From Adiantum capillus-veneris (taxonomy: Eukaryota; Streptophyta; Polypodiopsida; Polypodiales; Pteridaceae), in the NCBI GenBank assembly GCA_014529385.2, contig CM043971.1, positions 83,273,340-83,337,339 of the forward strand: DNA of 64,000 bases. The letters are read 5' to 3'. Each line of letters opens with the position of its first letter. Position 1 is the stretch's first letter. Shown piece after piece: positions 22,726 through 32,776 of this stretch. The position numbers were made by a program, and so were the translations under genes. Below the pieces are notes generated by a model. It made no database searches and was not told the DNA's origin. It worked only from the letters and a program-made list of their open reading frames with translations.

Positions 22726-25700
22726 GTGACCTATGAGACCGAGTTACAATTGAAAATATGCTTTTGGAATTGTAATGGATACCCATGGAATGCGGGGGTT
22801 GGCATTGATGAACTAACAAGCAAAGCCGATGTTGTACTTCTTGTTGAAACTTGGGAGCATGATACACAAAGGATTAACGGCTTGGAGGATTACAATGTAA
22901 ATTCATTGATGTGGTCAAAGAATCTCAAGCAACGAAGAGGACAAGGAGGGTTAGCATGTATGGTTAAGAAAAGATTGGAAGATTTTGTATCAATTGTGAA
23001 AGATGACAAGTACAAACGTTATGTATGGCTGAAAATTATGACACCAAAAAGAGCACCCATTTTTGTAGCCGGTTGCTACATTCCTCATCATGATTCTCCC
23101 TTTTATGCTTGCATGGATAGAGATCAACCATTTTCTGATTTGGAAGAGGACATTGCTTATTTCAAAGGTGAAGGTGATGTTATTGTATTTGGGGATATGA
23201 ATGCTCGTACAAAAACATTGCAACATGATACTCAACAATTTGATATGCCATACATTTCAAGGGAGTTGGAGGAAGTTCACTTGTATGATCGTACTTCAAT
23301 GGATGAGAAAGAGCCGGATCACTATGGAAAGTTACTTTTACACATGTGTAATAGCACGGGTATGCTCATTGCCAATGGTGTATCTTTGTGGAGTGGAACC
23401 AATGGATTTACATGTAGAAGACATAATGGGGATAGTGTGATTGACTATATGCTACTCTCTGAAGCCATCATGTATCGCATAAAGAGTTTTATGTTTGGTC
23501 AATGGACCCCGGAGTCCGACCATCGCACCTTATGTATTGACCTTTCATGTGGAGAAGCAACTAAGCATGATAATCTCAGCCAAAGGAAAGAGAAGTTATC
23601 ACTATGTATGGATTTCAAACGGGCACCAATGTACATTGAAATGGTTGAGCAAAAATTATGGATGACAAAGCTTCAATGTGATGCACCATTGGAAACTAAA
23701 TGGGAAGCTTTCAAGAAAGCTATTTGTTCTTGTGCGGAAGAATGCTTTGCCATAAAGCATCTCCATAGTATCAACAAAGATAGATCACGCAAAAGGTGGC
23801 TTGATAAAGAATGTCAAGATGCTCGAAAGTCCTTGATAAAGCTTGATGCAACTATGGACAAAGACAACTATCAAAGTCATTTGCATACATACAAGGCATT
23901 GATTCAAAAGAAGAGAAGAAGATGGGAAGTAAAGCAACAAGAATTTCAAGTCCAAGAAAAGGCACATGCATGTGGAAGATTTTGGAGAAACTTGAGAGGC
24001 AAGCGGGTTGAGAATTTTGGTAACTTGAGTCTAGTGGATATGTACACACATTGTAGGCAATTATATGAGCAAGAAAATACTAAAAAAATGCCATTTTATG
24101 GTTCACTCCCATGTATGCCGTCTTTTTTTACTATTGAGGATGTATGCAGTGGGCTTGAAAAGTTGGCCACTCGCAAAGCGGGAGATCTTCAAGGTATCAA
24201 GCCGAAGATGATCAAATGGACGGGAGATTTTACCCATGAGTGGATGTGTGATATGTTCAACCTTGCACTTCAACATGGTACGCCTTATGATTGGAGTACT
24301 AATTGGGTTAAGCCTTTGCATAAAGGAGGGGATGTGAAGAATGTAAGCAACTACCGGACTATAATGATTGGGTCTCTTATGGCAAAGTTGTTTGGGTGCA
24401 TAATGGAGATGAAATTGAGTGATTGGGCTGAAGAGAATGACAAGCGTGCAAAGGGACAAGCGGGTTTTCGTCGATGCCATAGCACCATTGATCATCTTGT
24501 CACTCTTCGTGTTCTCATGGAGGAAAGTCGGTTGAAAGGCAAGCGATTGTATTGTTGTTTTGTGGACTTTAAGAAAGCCTTTGATATGATTCCACGTAAC
24601 AATTTGTGGAGAAGGATGGAAGAACTCCAAGTGCCAAGTGAGTTTATGCTTGCGGTTTCTCGAATCTATGAGAAGGTGATTTGTCAATTGCGCATGGGAA
24701 GAGAAATTTCAGAAATTTTTGTAAGCACTATTGGGGTTAAACAAGGATGTCCATTGTCACCAACTCTCTTTGGTCTATGCATCGATCAATTGGAACAAAT
24801 GGTACTTGACTTTATGCAAGAAGAAGGCATTGAAGAGGTCACTATTTGCAATGCGGTAATCATGCTTTTGTTGTATGCGGATGATGTAGTGCTTCTAGCA
24901 CACACTTTAGAAGATGCACAAAAGCTTATGGTTGTCCTTGAGAACTTTTGCTTGCATAGTGGGCTGATTGTAAATGAATCCAAAACAAAGGTTATGCTTG
25001 TGAAAACCAACCATAAGGAGAAGCCATGCATTGTGTACAACAACGAGACACTTGAAGTTGTTGAGAGCTTTAAGTACCTTGGCCTTGAGGTTCCATCCAA
25101 TCACAAGTGGCATGAATGTGCTATGCGTCGTTTGGAAGCGGGAAAGAGAGCATACTATGCATTTGAGAACATGTGTAATGCGGGAAACATCAAGTGTTGG
25201 GTTCTCAAGAAGTATCTTTTTGATGCATTGGTGACACCGGTTCTTCTTTATGGAGTTGAAGTGTGGGGCGGGAGCATCTCAAAGTCTACTTGGAAAGAGT
25301 TTGAGAATGTCCAAAAGCGTTTTCTTACAAACTTTCTCCAAGTTAAGACACAAACACCATATATGCTCCTACTTCTTGAGTCAGGATCTCTTCCAATTGA
25401 GGTTATGGGCATGGAAAGGGTTGTGGAGCACATGATAAAGATGCGTCAAAACCCCTCACATCGACTTCCTACAATTGCATGGGAAGCAAGCAAAAAAGTT
25501 CAAAAGACGCATAAAAGCAAGATCTTGAGCACGGGATGGATGCAAGACATAAAGAAGTGGTTTGGGAGATGGGATGCATTACACTTGCTACATGATGCTT
25601 CAATTGACTCTCAAGTGAATGAAGCTTTTCTACAACGCCAATGTATTACAGCTTGGGAGAAATCCGGTGGGTCACGCTTCATACATTACACCACCTATAT

Positions 25701-26118
25701 TGCCCCCAACTACAAAACCATGTTCTTCGCTGAGAGAGGAAACCGTACTCACACTTACATGCTTGAGCCTATTCACTTGTCCGCGATACGCACTATCGCA
25801 GCAATTCGGCTTAGCTCCCATTTCCTTCGATGCGAGATAGGGCGTTGGGGCAATCGAGAAGAGTCAAATCGATTGTGCACATTATGCTCACTGCAAGTTC
25901 GAGAGTCTGAGTACCACACACTACTAGAGTGCTCAGCTTTTGATCACATCCGAACTTGCTTCTCTCACATTTTCAGCCCTAACTTAGACCTACAGACTTT
26001 CCTCTGCCAGCCAAAGTGTGGGCTCTCCATTGCGACTCTCATCACTACAATTTTGGAGCATCGAGAGTCACTCATCAGCCATACACATACTACATCACAT
26101 GTAACTTTGGTCCCATAG
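22726..26118 (+). CDS. LINE ORF2 protein (AP endonuclease, reverse transcriptase, CCHC)
   Basis: About 1130 residues open without interruption. Counting from the GTG at 22726, the endonuclease shows WNCNG (14-18), VETW (40-43), GDMN (156-159), VIDY (238-241) and SDH (264-266), all the usual catalytic positions. The reverse transcriptase has NYRTI (about 530), CFVDFKKAFD (about 612), KQGCPLSP (about 672) and YADD (717-720). A C-terminal C1051-x2-C1054-x9-H1064-x4-C1069 follows. It nicks target DNA and copies the element RNA at the nick (target-primed reverse transcription). The start is unusual: the frame continues directly from ORF1 through TAG, and the first in-frame ATG (residue 62, at 22909) would remove N15 and E41. 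Readthrough, GTG initiation or reinitiation are the options; readthrough is my inference. The coordinate given is the first near-cognate codon, not a proven start. Confidence 0.93.
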   Translation: MTYETELQLKICFWNCNGYPWNAGVGIDELTSKADVVLLVETWEHDTQRINGLEDYNVNSLMWSKNLKQRRGQGGLACMVKKRLEDFVSIVKDDKYKRYVWLKIMTPKRAPIFVAGCYIPHHDSPFYACMDRDQPFSDLEEDIAYFKGEGDVIVFGDMNARTKTLQHDTQQFDMPYISRELEEVHLYDRTSMDEKEPDHYGKLLLHMCNSTGMLIANGVSLWSGTNGFTCRRHNGDSVIDYMLLSEAIMYRIKSFMFGQWTPESDHRTLCIDLSCGEATKHDNLSQRKEKLSLCMDFKRAPMYIEMVEQKLWMTKLQCDAPLETKWEAFKKAICSCAEECFAIKHLHSINKDRSRKRWLDKECQDARKSLIKLDATMDKDNYQSHLHTYKALIQKKRRRWEVKQQEFQVQEKAHACGRFWRNLRGKRVENFGNLSLVDMYTHCRQLYEQENTKKMPFYGSLPCMPSFFTIEDVCSGLEKLATRKAGDLQGIKPKMIKWTGDFTHEWMCDMFNLALQHGTPYDWSTNWVKPLHKGGDVKNVSNYRTIMIGSLMAKLFGCIMEMKLSDWAEENDKRAKGQAGFRRCHSTIDHLVTLRVLMEESRLKGKRLYCCFVDFKKAFDMIPRNNLWRRMEELQVPSEFMLAVSRIYEKVICQLRMGREISEIFVSTIGVKQGCPLSPTLFGLCIDQLEQMVLDFMQEEGIEEVTICNAVIMLLLYADDVVLLAHTLEDAQKLMVVLENFCLHSGLIVNESKTKVMLVKTNHKEKPCIVYNNETLEVVESFKYLGLEVPSNHKWHECAMRRLEAGKRAYYAFENMCNAGNIKCWVLKKYLFDALVTPVLLYGVEVWGGSISKSTWKEFENVQKRFLTNFLQVKTQTPYMLLLLESGSLPIEVMGMERVVEHMIKMRQNPSHRLPTIAWEASKKVQKTHKSKILSTGWMQDIKKWFGRWDALHLLHDASIDSQVNEAFLQRQCITAWEKSGGSRFIHYTTYIAPNYKTMFFAERGNRTHTYMLEPIHLSAIRTIAAIRLSSHFLRCEIGRWGNREESNRLCTLCSLQVRESEYHTLLECSAFDHIRTCFSHIFSPNLDLQTFLCQPKCGLSIATLITTILEHRESLISHTHTTSHVTLVP

Positions 26119-26149
26119 GTCATATTTGACCTCCGAGGACGATAATAAA

Positions 26150-26314
<165 letters not shown>

Positions 26315-26589
26315 CTAACCAACCTAATAAGAGGATGGAAAGTTGTTGGCGATGGCGAGAGGTAAGTAAGGGGAGATTGGTGCTTTAGTTTCTTCTTATG
26401 TCCACTAGTATCCCACTACCTCTGGATGTGTTAGTTGACCACGTTCCTCACGGCTATGTATATGCAAGCTTTGCCAGCTCCATTGCATAGGCTTGGAGTT
26501 TCGTGTTGAAGGCTAAGAGTCTTGCAAGCTAGAGAGTCCTTGCAAGACAAGGCAAAGGATTCATGGTTCTTGATGCACTCTATGATCTT

Positions 26590-27720
26590 AAATCCCCAGA
26601 TGGGTGAGTGCTCCATGGGTTGACATGTATGCTAAATGTGGTGTATTTTAGAAAGCACAAAAAGCACTTGAGTAGGTTCCTCTCAAGTATTCAATCTCTT
26701 GGCACACCGTGATTGTAGGATATTCCCAAGAAGGGCATGGATCCTTTCAATGGATGCAAAGAAAGGGCATCTCTCTAGTTTTGCAATAATCTATTCTTGC
26801 ATCTTGAAGGCATGTGGTAGTACATAAGATGCTAACTTTGGCAAAATAATTGAGGATGATATTGTTAGTAAGTTGTTGTTGACAAAGAACATCGTGCTTG
26901 GAAATGCCTTGATTGACATGTATGTTAAGTACTTGAGAAAGCACAACAAGTGCTTGAGGAGTTTCTTATCTAGAATGTCTTTTGGAATGCATTGATTGTG
27001 GGGTATACCGTAAAGGAGCATGGCAAAGAAGCTCTCGGCTGTTTTGAGGGGATGTTAAGCGAGGGTGTCTCTCAAAATGCAATCACCTATGCTTGCATCT
27101 TGACAGAATGTGGCATAAGGCAAGATGCTAATATGGGCAGGAGAACGAATGATGATATCTTTTTTAGGGGTTGTTATTATAAAGAACCATAATGCTTGGC
27201 AATGCCTTGGTCGACTTGTATGCCAAATGTGATATAGTTTAGAAAGCACAAAAAATGCTTGTGGAGGATCCTCTTTGGGATGTCATCTCCTGACACACAT
27301 TTTTGTTAGGATATGGCCAGGATGCTATGGGATGCTTTTGATGGATGCAAACTGAGGGTGTCTCTCTGCTTGGATCTTGAAGGATGTGGCACTACACAAG
27401 ATGCTGATTTGTGCAAAAGAATAAGGGATTAAATTGCTAGTCAGATGTTGTTGAGAAAGAGTATAATGTTTGGCAATGCCTTGATTGACATGTATATTAA
27501 TTATAGTGAACTTCAAAAAGCACAATAAGTGCTTGAGGAGCTTCTTATCTGGAACGTCATCACTTGGAATTCACTGAGTACGGGATTTTCCCTAAAGGGA
27601 TGAGGCCAAGAAGCTTTGGTATTTTTTGAGCGAATGACAAGCGAGGGCATCTCTCCAAATGAAATCACCTATGCTTGCATCTTGACGGCATGTGGTAACT
27701 CAAGGTAAGGCAATGTGCTG
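26590..27720 (+). pseudogene. PLS-class pentatricopeptide-repeat pseudogene
   Basis: A phrase coding for Y-A-C-I-L-x-x-C-G (TGCATCTTGAAGGCATGTGG and variants) recurs near 26799, 27095, 27370 and 27675, about 300 bp apart, equal to one P-L-S triplet of about 100 residues. Between them are D-M-Y-A-K-like and A-L-x-C-F-E-x-M-like phrases. The longest intact stretch, 26992-27192, reads GYTVKEHGKEALGCFEGM and then SQNAITYACILTECG. The reading frame is broken by many stops and small indels. PPR proteins bind organellar RNA and guide editing or processing. No DYW or E domain is visible. It is a decayed copy of a large family. Confidence 0.8.
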
Positions 27721-28111
27721 GGTTGCTTCTACCAATGCTAGGTACAGGTCCTTCAACTGTAGAGCTAGACGATTTTTCAATTGAAATGGATTTGTAAATG
27801 TGTTGCTTCAAGTTTTTGTGAAGATACAAGTGATCTTTCTTGAGACTCTGTTTATTTGAATGTCATGCCTCCAAACATTTTAGAGGTTATATACCCCCCC
27901 CCCCCTCCAAAAAAAAAAAAAAAAAAACCTACCTTTCTTCCCCCCTGAAAAAACCCCTCTGAAAAGAACAATGCATAGGTACGCTTACTGGAACCATGAT
28001 CCAAACAATTCCTCTATTTTTGGTAGGTAAAAGCAATCCTTAAGAAGACACATGTATTGATGTTGATGAGCTAAAGGATGACACTTTATACAGGTAAGGG
28101 TACAACATGCA
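27721..28111. other. No gene; C-run/A-run at 27892-27928
   Basis: About 13 C, CTCC and then about 20 A interrupt otherwise ordinary sequence. The A run could be a retroposon tail on the plus strand, but nothing upstream supports this. Confidence 0.4.
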
Positions 28112-28240
28112 TTCAAATCATGATGGGTTCTAGTTCGAGACTAGCAGTGTGTGTGTGTGTGTGTGCGCGCACTTAAAATCATGATGGGTTCTAGTTCGAG
28201 ACTAGCATAGTGTGTGTGTGTGTACGCGCACTTAAAATCC
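28112..28240. repeat. Tandem duplication ending in (GT)n
   Basis: A unit of about 63 bp starting at ATCATGATGGGTTCTAGTTCG and ending in a GT run with GCGCGCAC is present twice in a row with few differences. Confidence 0.85.
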
Positions 28241-28369
28241 TTTTTTGCTCAAATCGGCCGCATGTGAGTGCTCAAAAGTTTTATGTATTTTTATTTTGTT
28301 TAAAATTATATTGTATATTGAAAAAATAAAATTTTATTCATTAGGCTTTCAATGCTTTAAATTTTTATG

Positions 28370-28535
28370 CAATTTTGTTTTGAAATTTGCTTTGGGGTAA
28401 TTTTGTTTTGAAATTATGCTATGGGAAAATTTTGTTTTGAAATTATGCTTTGGAGAAAGTTTGTTTTGAAATTATGGTATGGGGAAATTTTATTTTGAAA
28501 TTATGCTTTGGAGAAATTTTATTTTGAAATTACGC
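28370..28535. repeat. About 31-bp tandem repeat, five to six copies
   Basis: The unit TTTTGTTTTGAAATTATGCTT with GGAGAAA or GGGGAAA variants recurs about every 29-33 bp. Confidence 0.85.
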
Positions 28536-28564
28536 TACCATCTCATGATCATTATGCGATTGAT

Positions 28565-28890
28565 GAGGTTTAGGTTACAGGTTTCGGCTAGGTTTAGGTT
28601 TAGCTTATAGGTTTAAGTTATAGGTTAGGTTAGGGTATATGTTATATGTTAGGCTAAGTATATTAGGTTACATGTTAGGTCATAGCTAGCGGCAAATAGT
28701 GGGAAAAACGCAAACGAACTTTGAAAATGACTTGTGTACTTCAAAAATCGCGAATGGACTTCGGTTAAGTTAGGTTATAGATTAGGTATATGTTTTAAGT
28801 TAGGTTATGTTATAGGTTAGGTTAAATTAGCTTATAGGTTAGGTTTAGGTTATAGATTAGGTTAGGTTATATGTTGGGTTAGAGCTAGCG
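28565..28890. repeat. Degenerate TTAGGTTATAGG minisatellite
   Basis: Two blocks (28565-28690 and 28765-28890) of TTAGGTT, TATAGGTT and TTTAGGTT units are separated by a unique segment. Each block ends in AGCTAGCGGCA. The units resemble plant telomere repeats only loosely. Confidence 0.75.
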
Positions 28891-28929
28891 GCATGTAACA
28901 TTTAATGGCCTATTAACTTGTGTGTAGAG

Positions 28930-30620
28930 GAAGTTAGCATGAACATAGTGGGCATTTCATTAGAATAGATTCCTAATGAGAATTACAAGAGTGCTTGGGT
29001 GGAGAGAGCAACAAAAAGCATAACACCTAGTTAGATAGCATGAACAATACTTTCAAAAGAGAGAGAAATTAAGCTATTGACAACAGTTGAGGACCGGATT
29101 TGCATGGAGCCGGTCCCCCCTCCAAAAGGCTTTGTATTATGGTTTCTCCCATCAAGAGAGACATTGTACAATACAATTCTTTGTGTTCTTTCAAGACTAG
29201 CTAGTGCAATGAAGATGAAAGCTTCATGTACCAAGCAACACACTTAGCAAACACAACTTTAACTATCCCCGGTCTCAAACCCAAGACCTCACACACCTTC
29301 GAAGATGGTGAGAGCTAGCAGGGTATGAGAGTAGATTGAGAGGAAGAAGGAGTATCTTACGAGAAAGATGTACATCTCCTCACATAATCACTCATATTAG
29401 CATAGCTTTAGCTTAGTAATTAGATTGATAGAGGAGATGAGCATGCATTGAAGCTTGGCTCTTGGTTGGATTTGCATCCACAAGCCAAGAGTGTGTCGAT
29501 GTAGGCTTCTATCTCACAAGCTTGGAGTAGGTGATGAGCTCTCCATTAAAGCTTGGGAAGAGATAGTCTTCTCTTTCTTCACACATGAGATTGTGTGAGT
29601 TTGTGTGTGATAATGCCTTGCAAAAATCAGCCCCCTCTCTCTCTTGGGCGAGCCCTCTTGCTATTTGCTCTTGCAGGCTCCCCATTGGACCTCCCAAAGT
29701 CAAGCCAATGGCTATTAAGCAGCATAAGTGCATTAGGAAAAATATGGACTCTCCATGTGCCTTGTAAGAATCCCCAATTTTAAGGAAGTATGTTGTGATT
29801 AAGGGAGACAAAGGAAATGATGGGGGCTATTTTGGTAGGTCATTTTCTATCCTTCAAGCCTAGAAAAGATGGGGTAAGAAGTGACTAAGAGGATACCTTC
29901 TCTCTCTACCTTTTCAGCATCTCCTAGAGAAAAGGGGGTGTCATAAAGAGGGAGAGGGACCCTTGTACAAAAAGAGAACCCCACCTTTCATGTTTTTTTA
30001 AAAATGCGGAAAAAAATAAACCCTAAAAATTTGAAATTTATTGAAATTTTCAAAAGTAATCATTTCCCCCCAAAAAGTGACCCCAAAACCTATTCTAATA
30101 TCAAAACATCATTTTTTGCCTCCAAAATCCCTTTCTCTCTCTTCATGTCTCCTCTTTGTCTCTCTCACTCCCCTTCCTCTAAGTAGCCATGCCCACCATA
30201 GCTAGGACCTGCTGCATCTCCCTCTTCCTGCTGCATCTCCCTCTTCATCTAAATGCTAAATCCTCCTTCTCACTCTTACAGAATTTTGCATCTCCCTCTC
30301 CATCTACCTGCTAAACCCTCCCTCTCTTTCTCACACACTCCTGGATATGCCTCTTCATCTACCTGCTAAACCCTTCGTCTCACTGTCACATTCCTCTCTC
30401 CTCTCTTCTTTCTATCCATGTACCCTCTTCCATTGTTCACTGTCCTCCCTCAAAAATACCAAGTCTACCGTAAGCCAAGATCTACAGCAACTACCTCTTC
30501 ATCTACCTCCTCAATCTTCCATTTCAATGTCAGCGTACCCTCCCCTGACCCTACCCCTTCCCTCATACTCAACTTCCGCTATCAACCAACACCACCATGA
30601 TTACAAGCTAATGTAGTTGT
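28930..30620 (-). mobile_element. LTR-like arm, copy C (gypsy A/B family), inverse orientation
   Basis: On the minus strand this stretch matches two others. Its distal part (29520-28930) matches 13140-13760 before gypsy copy A. Its proximal part (30200-29740) matches 34520-35020 before gypsy copy B: CTATGGTGGG, AAAATTTCAAATTTTTA, CAAGGGTCCCTCTC, TTTATGACACC and GAGAGTCCATATTTTTCCTA occur in the same order in both. No gag or pol is attached. It is probably a solo or truncated LTR. Open frames at 29031-29243 and 29509-29811 are by-products. Confidence 0.55.
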
Positions 30621-31483
30621 CTTCACATCCACCTTTGCCTCTATTGCATCCCACAACACTAATACACAACCATCACACAAGCTATGGAAAAGACTCTAGC
30701 ATACCCAACTTCTTGCAAGCTATGGAACATAATATTTCTTTTTCATGTAAGGTGGAGTCACATCATAAACTTTCTAGTTGGAAGGACACAGAAGGGTGCC
30801 CCTGCACCACAAGTGGAAACTCCATAGCCATGAGACAGAGATGGATCCCAAGCATAGGAAGGTCAAGTATTTCAAGCAATGGTGATGTTACTTTACACAA
30901 GGGCACTGGTTTCAAACCTGAGTGTATTTGAGGTAACATTTGAAGAATTTAGATTTGTACTCTATACATGCTGAACATGTATCCATAATGCCCAAAGCTA
31001 TCAACATAGCTTTTACTTTGTAATATCAATCATGTTTGAGGTGGTCTACAATGGACATGGTTTTGTAACAGCAAGCGCTATGGCTTTAATATATGAAATC
31101 TTTGATCTTGCAAATTATTTTTCATGTAGCAATTTCTTTAAATATTTGATTCTTATTGAGGGGTTTGATTCTTATAAAAGTGTGTCACATGAATACGGTA
31201 AATTCTTGGTGAATTCTAGGGGTTCATAACTAATATAGAAAGTGTTGAACCAATGTTGAGAATTATGCTAGTGGGGAGGATTACCCATTACACATAAGCC
31301 TGCATCAAGATGGGCCATGTAATTGCATCATGGTAGCATTTTTGAGGATGCAAAACCATATCAACCAATGCTTCAAAGGTAGGGGCTAGTTGGTTAGTTT
31401 AGGAGAGGAGGCAAGGGTTCCTATTCATGCATTGGATGGAAAAGAGGCATGGGATGGGTTTAGAAAACCTTTATTATCTCTCT
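30621..31483. other. No recognisable gene
   Basis: Between the two LTR-like arms. Short open frames on the plus strand (30617-30931, 31032-31229) have no motifs. Confidence 0.35.
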
Positions 31484-31520
31484 CTCTCTCTCTCTCCCCC
31501 CCCCCCCCCCCCCCCCCCCC
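31479..31520. repeat. (TC)n followed by 23-nt C run
   Basis: About nine TC units run into about 23 C. Confidence 0.95.
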
Positions 31521-31883
31521 AATATCTCTTTTCTTACAGATAGCTAGCCATGTATGATCAATTATTTTTTGCATAAACTTATAGAGTAGTGTTTTGTACT
31601 AATAGAATATTGGCTCCTTTATGGGTAGCTTCTTTAAGAATCAATTATCTCTCTCTGTATCTCTCCTTTTGTGGATGTTATGGCCATTTGCTTCAGCTCT
31701 GTTTCACTAGTAGGCCTTTGTGAGACTAAAAAGTGTCTTGTACAACCAAGAAAAGCACCCCCTTTTTCTTTCGAGAACAAAACTAGAGCATACACACTAT
31801 GGGGCACTATCCTGAAAATCAAAGGGGGGCTTGCAACGCGCCATGGTATGAGATAGCTATTATTGCATGGTTGAGTGAAGTTT

Positions 31884-32140
31884 GAACATCCTGTAGGACC
31901 ATGTCAACCATGCCAAAGCAAGCTGGCACAAATAGAAGGCAAGGCAAGGGATGCATAGTCCTTGGGAGGCCCAAAGAAAGCCTGCCACAAGGGAGCGCAT
32001 TTGGGCCTTCCATAGACCTATGGAAGGCCCAAATGCGCTCCCTTGTGGCAGGCTTTCTTTGGGCCTCCTAAGGCCTATGCATCCTTGTGGCTTGCTTAGT
32101 TTTGGGCATGGTGTCCTTGGTCCTACAAGATAACCATGAA
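31884..32140. repeat. Long near-perfect palindrome (hairpin)
   Basis: 31949-32015 is complementary to 32018-32084 over 67 bp with about two mismatches, no indels and a 2-bp spacer. Weaker pairing continues outward: TCCTGTAGGACCATG near 31888 against its inverse in GGTCCTACAAGA near 32128. The arms include AGGCCCAAAGAAAGCCTGCC and GGAGCGCATTTGGGCC. No coding function is apparent. Confidence 0.9.
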
Positions 32141-32421
32141 CATCCATCCAAAGAAGCATTTTCCAAAACTATAGCTCATATGATATATCTAGAAAAAGCA
32201 AACTCATCCTCTACTACAAATGGCTATAGATGGCTCACCATGTGCATGATGCATTCTCTACTCATTCTCTACTACAGATGGCTCAAAGTATGCATGATGC
32301 ATATTCAATTAGCAATCAATACAAGGAATAACTTTTCTTGGGTTTGATCCATGTATCATGTCATTTGTCCATCATAAAAGTGTATCCTCAATAAAGGGGC
32401 AATGCCCTTGAGTTCCAAAAG

Positions 32422-32422
<1 letters not shown>
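32141..32422. other. No recognisable gene; short direct repeat
   Basis: A short duplication of a TACAGATGGCT/TACAAATGGCT phrase with GTGCATGATGCAT (32214-32300). No supported coding sequence. Confidence 0.35.

Positions 32423-32479
<57 letters not shown>
32423..32479. repeat. (TC)n microsatellite, then (TATC)-rich flank
   Basis: About 28 TC units, followed to 32575 by TATCTATCTATG-type tetranucleotides. Confidence 0.95.
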
Positions 32480-32601
32480 GTTATCTATCTATGTATCTAT
32501 CTTTGTGTTTTTTATTTGCATGTGTATCTATCTATGTATTTATGTATGTATCTATCGAATTATCTATCCATCTATCGTTCGTTCTCTTTTCTTTATTTTA
32601 A

Positions 32602-32776
32602 TTTCATACTCTGTTTTCCTTGGGGATTTCAAAGAACACAAACTTATGGTTGAGCTTACACAAACTCATATCAAATACAACATATCAAACTCATTTCATA
32701 CTCAGTTTTCCTTGGGGATTTCAAAGAACACAAACTTATGTTTGAACTTACACAAACTCATATCAAATACAACATA
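32602..32776. repeat. 92-bp tandem duplication
   Basis: CTTGGGGATTTCAAAGAACAC and the following ACAAACTCATATCAAATACAAC occur twice, offset by 92 bp (32619 and 32711), with only a few differences. Confidence 0.9.

Noticed and set aside
22722-22736. ATG CGT GAC CTA TGA as an ORF2 start or reinitiation peptide
   Set aside because: The ATG is not in the ORF2 frame and stops after four codons. It might influence reinitiation but cannot start ORF2.
24103-24687. 194-residue antisense frame in LINE ORF2, also in copy 2 (61701-62285)
   Set aside because: It lies opposite the conserved reverse transcriptase and both copies are nearly identical, so its conservation is not independent. No motif seen.
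28565-28890. Interstitial telomere repeat
   Set aside because: Units are TTAGGTT/TATAGGTT with variable spacing, not TTTAGGG or TTAGGG tandem arrays.
31819-32159. Frames on both strands across 31.8-32.2 kb with matching peptides
   Set aside because: Produced by the palindrome at 31884-32140; no independent coding evidence.
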